DNA from: Candidatus Sulfotelmatobacter sp.
Lineage (GTDB): Bacteria; Acidobacteriota; Terriglobia; Terriglobales; SbA1
Direction of reading: 5' to 3'
Length of the DNA stretch: 6,539 bases
Assembly: GCA_030151135.1 (NCBI GenBank)
Contig: JASLEQ010000335.1
Span: 1-6,539 of the forward strand
Made by a program: the position numbers and the translations under genes. A model generated the notes under the pieces. The model did no database searches and was not told the origin of the DNA. It was given only the letters and a program-made list of their open reading frames with translations. Positions 5,617 to 6,539 of the stretch are shown one piece after another; positions within the stretch are counted from its first letter, which is position 1; every line of letters begins with the position of its first letter.

Positions 5617-6513
5617 ATGGAGCAAGGCGAACAATTTCTGGAAGCTCTGGATCGCAAGGCTAAAATTTTTTCGCGATCCGCCCGCGCGACCGTTGCCACC
5701 AATCGCGAGCTTTGTATGTGGTTACTGAACCCTTTGGCTCGCTGGGCGGAAGCTGCCTATGGCAGCGATGTCTTCAACGTCGCCGCCCATGGATACGCCG
5801 AATACTGCGTCGGCGTCGCGAAGGCCAAGCAGATTTACGAACGCGCCGGCCGCTATACCCCAGAGAGCATGCCCGAGATCGTTTCTGGCGTTTACGAAGA
5901 CGCGAGCTACATGGTCCCTTACATGTGGGCAGCCATTCTGATCTATCCTTTCTGGCCTTCCGTTGTGGCGCATATCGCTATGCTCCGGGATGACTTTATC
6001 CGGCGCCTGCCCAAGAATGCGATAGTATTCGAGCTCGCTGCCGGGCACGGAGTCCTGAGCCTGTTGGCGGCCGAGGACAGGCCTGACCTCCAGGTTGAGG
6101 GTTCCGACATCAGTCCCCCTGCCGTTGCCGTCGCCAATCGTTTACTCGCCGTTTCAGGGCACAGTGATCGCGTGAAGTTCACGGTCAAAGACGCTCTCAA
6201 TAGCCACGGCACAGATCAGCCAAAGTGTCAGGGCCTGATTTCTGCCATGCTTGCGGAGCATCTGGCCGATCCCAAGCCGCTGTTCCGGACTATTTCGCAT
6301 CAGATCACGCCTGATGGGATGGTTTACTTCAGCACTGCGCTTGAATCGCCCCAACGCGATCACGTTTTCGAATACAACCTTGAGAGCGAACCTCTTCGCA
6401 TGGCGGAAGAGGCGGGACTGCGCGCCAGTCGCATGATTTCCGATGCCGGCACGATTCCGCAAGGAATGCGATTTCTACCACGATCCACCGCTATGATTCT
6501 GAGAGCGCGCTAA
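5617..6513 (+). CDS. SAM-dependent class I methyltransferase
   Basis: This 298-residue protein has a Rossmann-type methyltransferase domain in its C-terminal half. Motif I is VFELAAGHG at 137-145 (Glu139, Gly143, Gly145). The acidic residue that binds the SAM ribose is Asp164 in the EGSDIS stretch. A motif with DALNS follows, then LISAMLAEHLADP and a C-terminal beta-rich end. The N-terminal 125 residues are mostly helical with many aromatic residues (MWLLNPLARW near 33, and YMVPYMWAAILIYPFW near 105-120). They probably form a substrate-binding or dimerisation cap, although the second stretch is hydrophobic enough to contact a membrane or an acyl chain. The gene begins 17 bases after the LuxC-like stop, with GGAG at 5601-5604 about 12 bases from the ATG, so it is likely the fifth gene of the operon. 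I infer that it methylates the aldehyde- or acid-derived product, or a partner molecule. The acceptor atom (O, N or C) is unknown. Confidence 0.82.
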   Translation: MEQGEQFLEALDRKAKIFSRSARATVATNRELCMWLLNPLARWAEAAYGSDVFNVAAHGYAEYCVGVAKAKQIYERAGRYTPESMPEIVSGVYEDASYMVPYMWAAILIYPFWPSVVAHIAMLRDDFIRRLPKNAIVFELAAGHGVLSLLAAEDRPDLQVEGSDISPPAVAVANRLLAVSGHSDRVKFTVKDALNSHGTDQPKCQGLISAMLAEHLADPKPLFRTISHQITPDGMVYFSTALESPQRDHVFEYNLESEPLRMAEEAGLRASRMISDAGTIPQGMRFLPRSTAMILRAR

Positions 6514-6539
6514 AGCCCGTTCCAAGTAGGATAGCTTCG

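Noticed and set aside
1464..6513. A true bioluminescence (lux) operon
   Set aside because: No luciferase alpha or beta subunit and no LuxD are present, and the carrier protein, ligase and methyltransferase do not belong to the lux operon.
1..6539. CRISPR array, insertion sequence, tRNA or rRNA
   Set aside because: No regularly spaced repeats, transposase-like protein, terminal inverted repeats or recognisable RNA gene were seen on either strand.

Overview
The window looks like bacterial DNA of moderate GC with densely packed genes. The divergent lipoprotein gene at the left edge has a Gly-rich lipobox region followed by a glycoside-hydrolase-like start. Together with the overall gene style, this suggests a soil Acidobacteriota (Terriglobia-type) genome. 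That assignment is an inference from style, not a marker-based identification.

Layout. Bases 1-520 (minus strand) hold the 5' part of a secreted lipoprotein that resembles the start of a TIM-barrel glycoside hydrolase and runs off the left edge. Bases 521-914 are a lower-GC intergenic region with no convincing gene. Bases 915-1205 (plus) encode a 96-residue, mostly helical, probably coiled-coil protein of unknown function. Bases 1206-1463 are a leader that contains a perfect TATAAT hexamer and several small inverted repeats. Bases 1464-6513 (plus) are one tight five-gene operon: acyl carrier protein, AMP-forming acyl ligase, LuxE-type acyl-protein synthetase, LuxC-type acyl reductase and SAM-dependent methyltransferase. 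The first four genes overlap one another (17, 4 and 4 bases). The methyltransferase follows after 17 bases.

How the genes may work together (inference). The AMP-ligase could activate a carboxylic acid and load it on the carrier protein. LuxE could accept or re-activate the acyl group and hold it on a C-terminal cysteine. LuxC would then reduce it with NAD(P)H to an aldehyde, and the methyltransferase would modify the product or a partner molecule. This is the acid-reductase half of the bacterial luciferase pathway, without luciferase (LuxAB) and without the LuxD acyltransferase, rewired to a dedicated carrier protein. It is a plausible small biosynthetic cluster for an acyl-derived aldehyde or alcohol. 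The product cannot be read from the sequence, and the operon may continue past the right edge.
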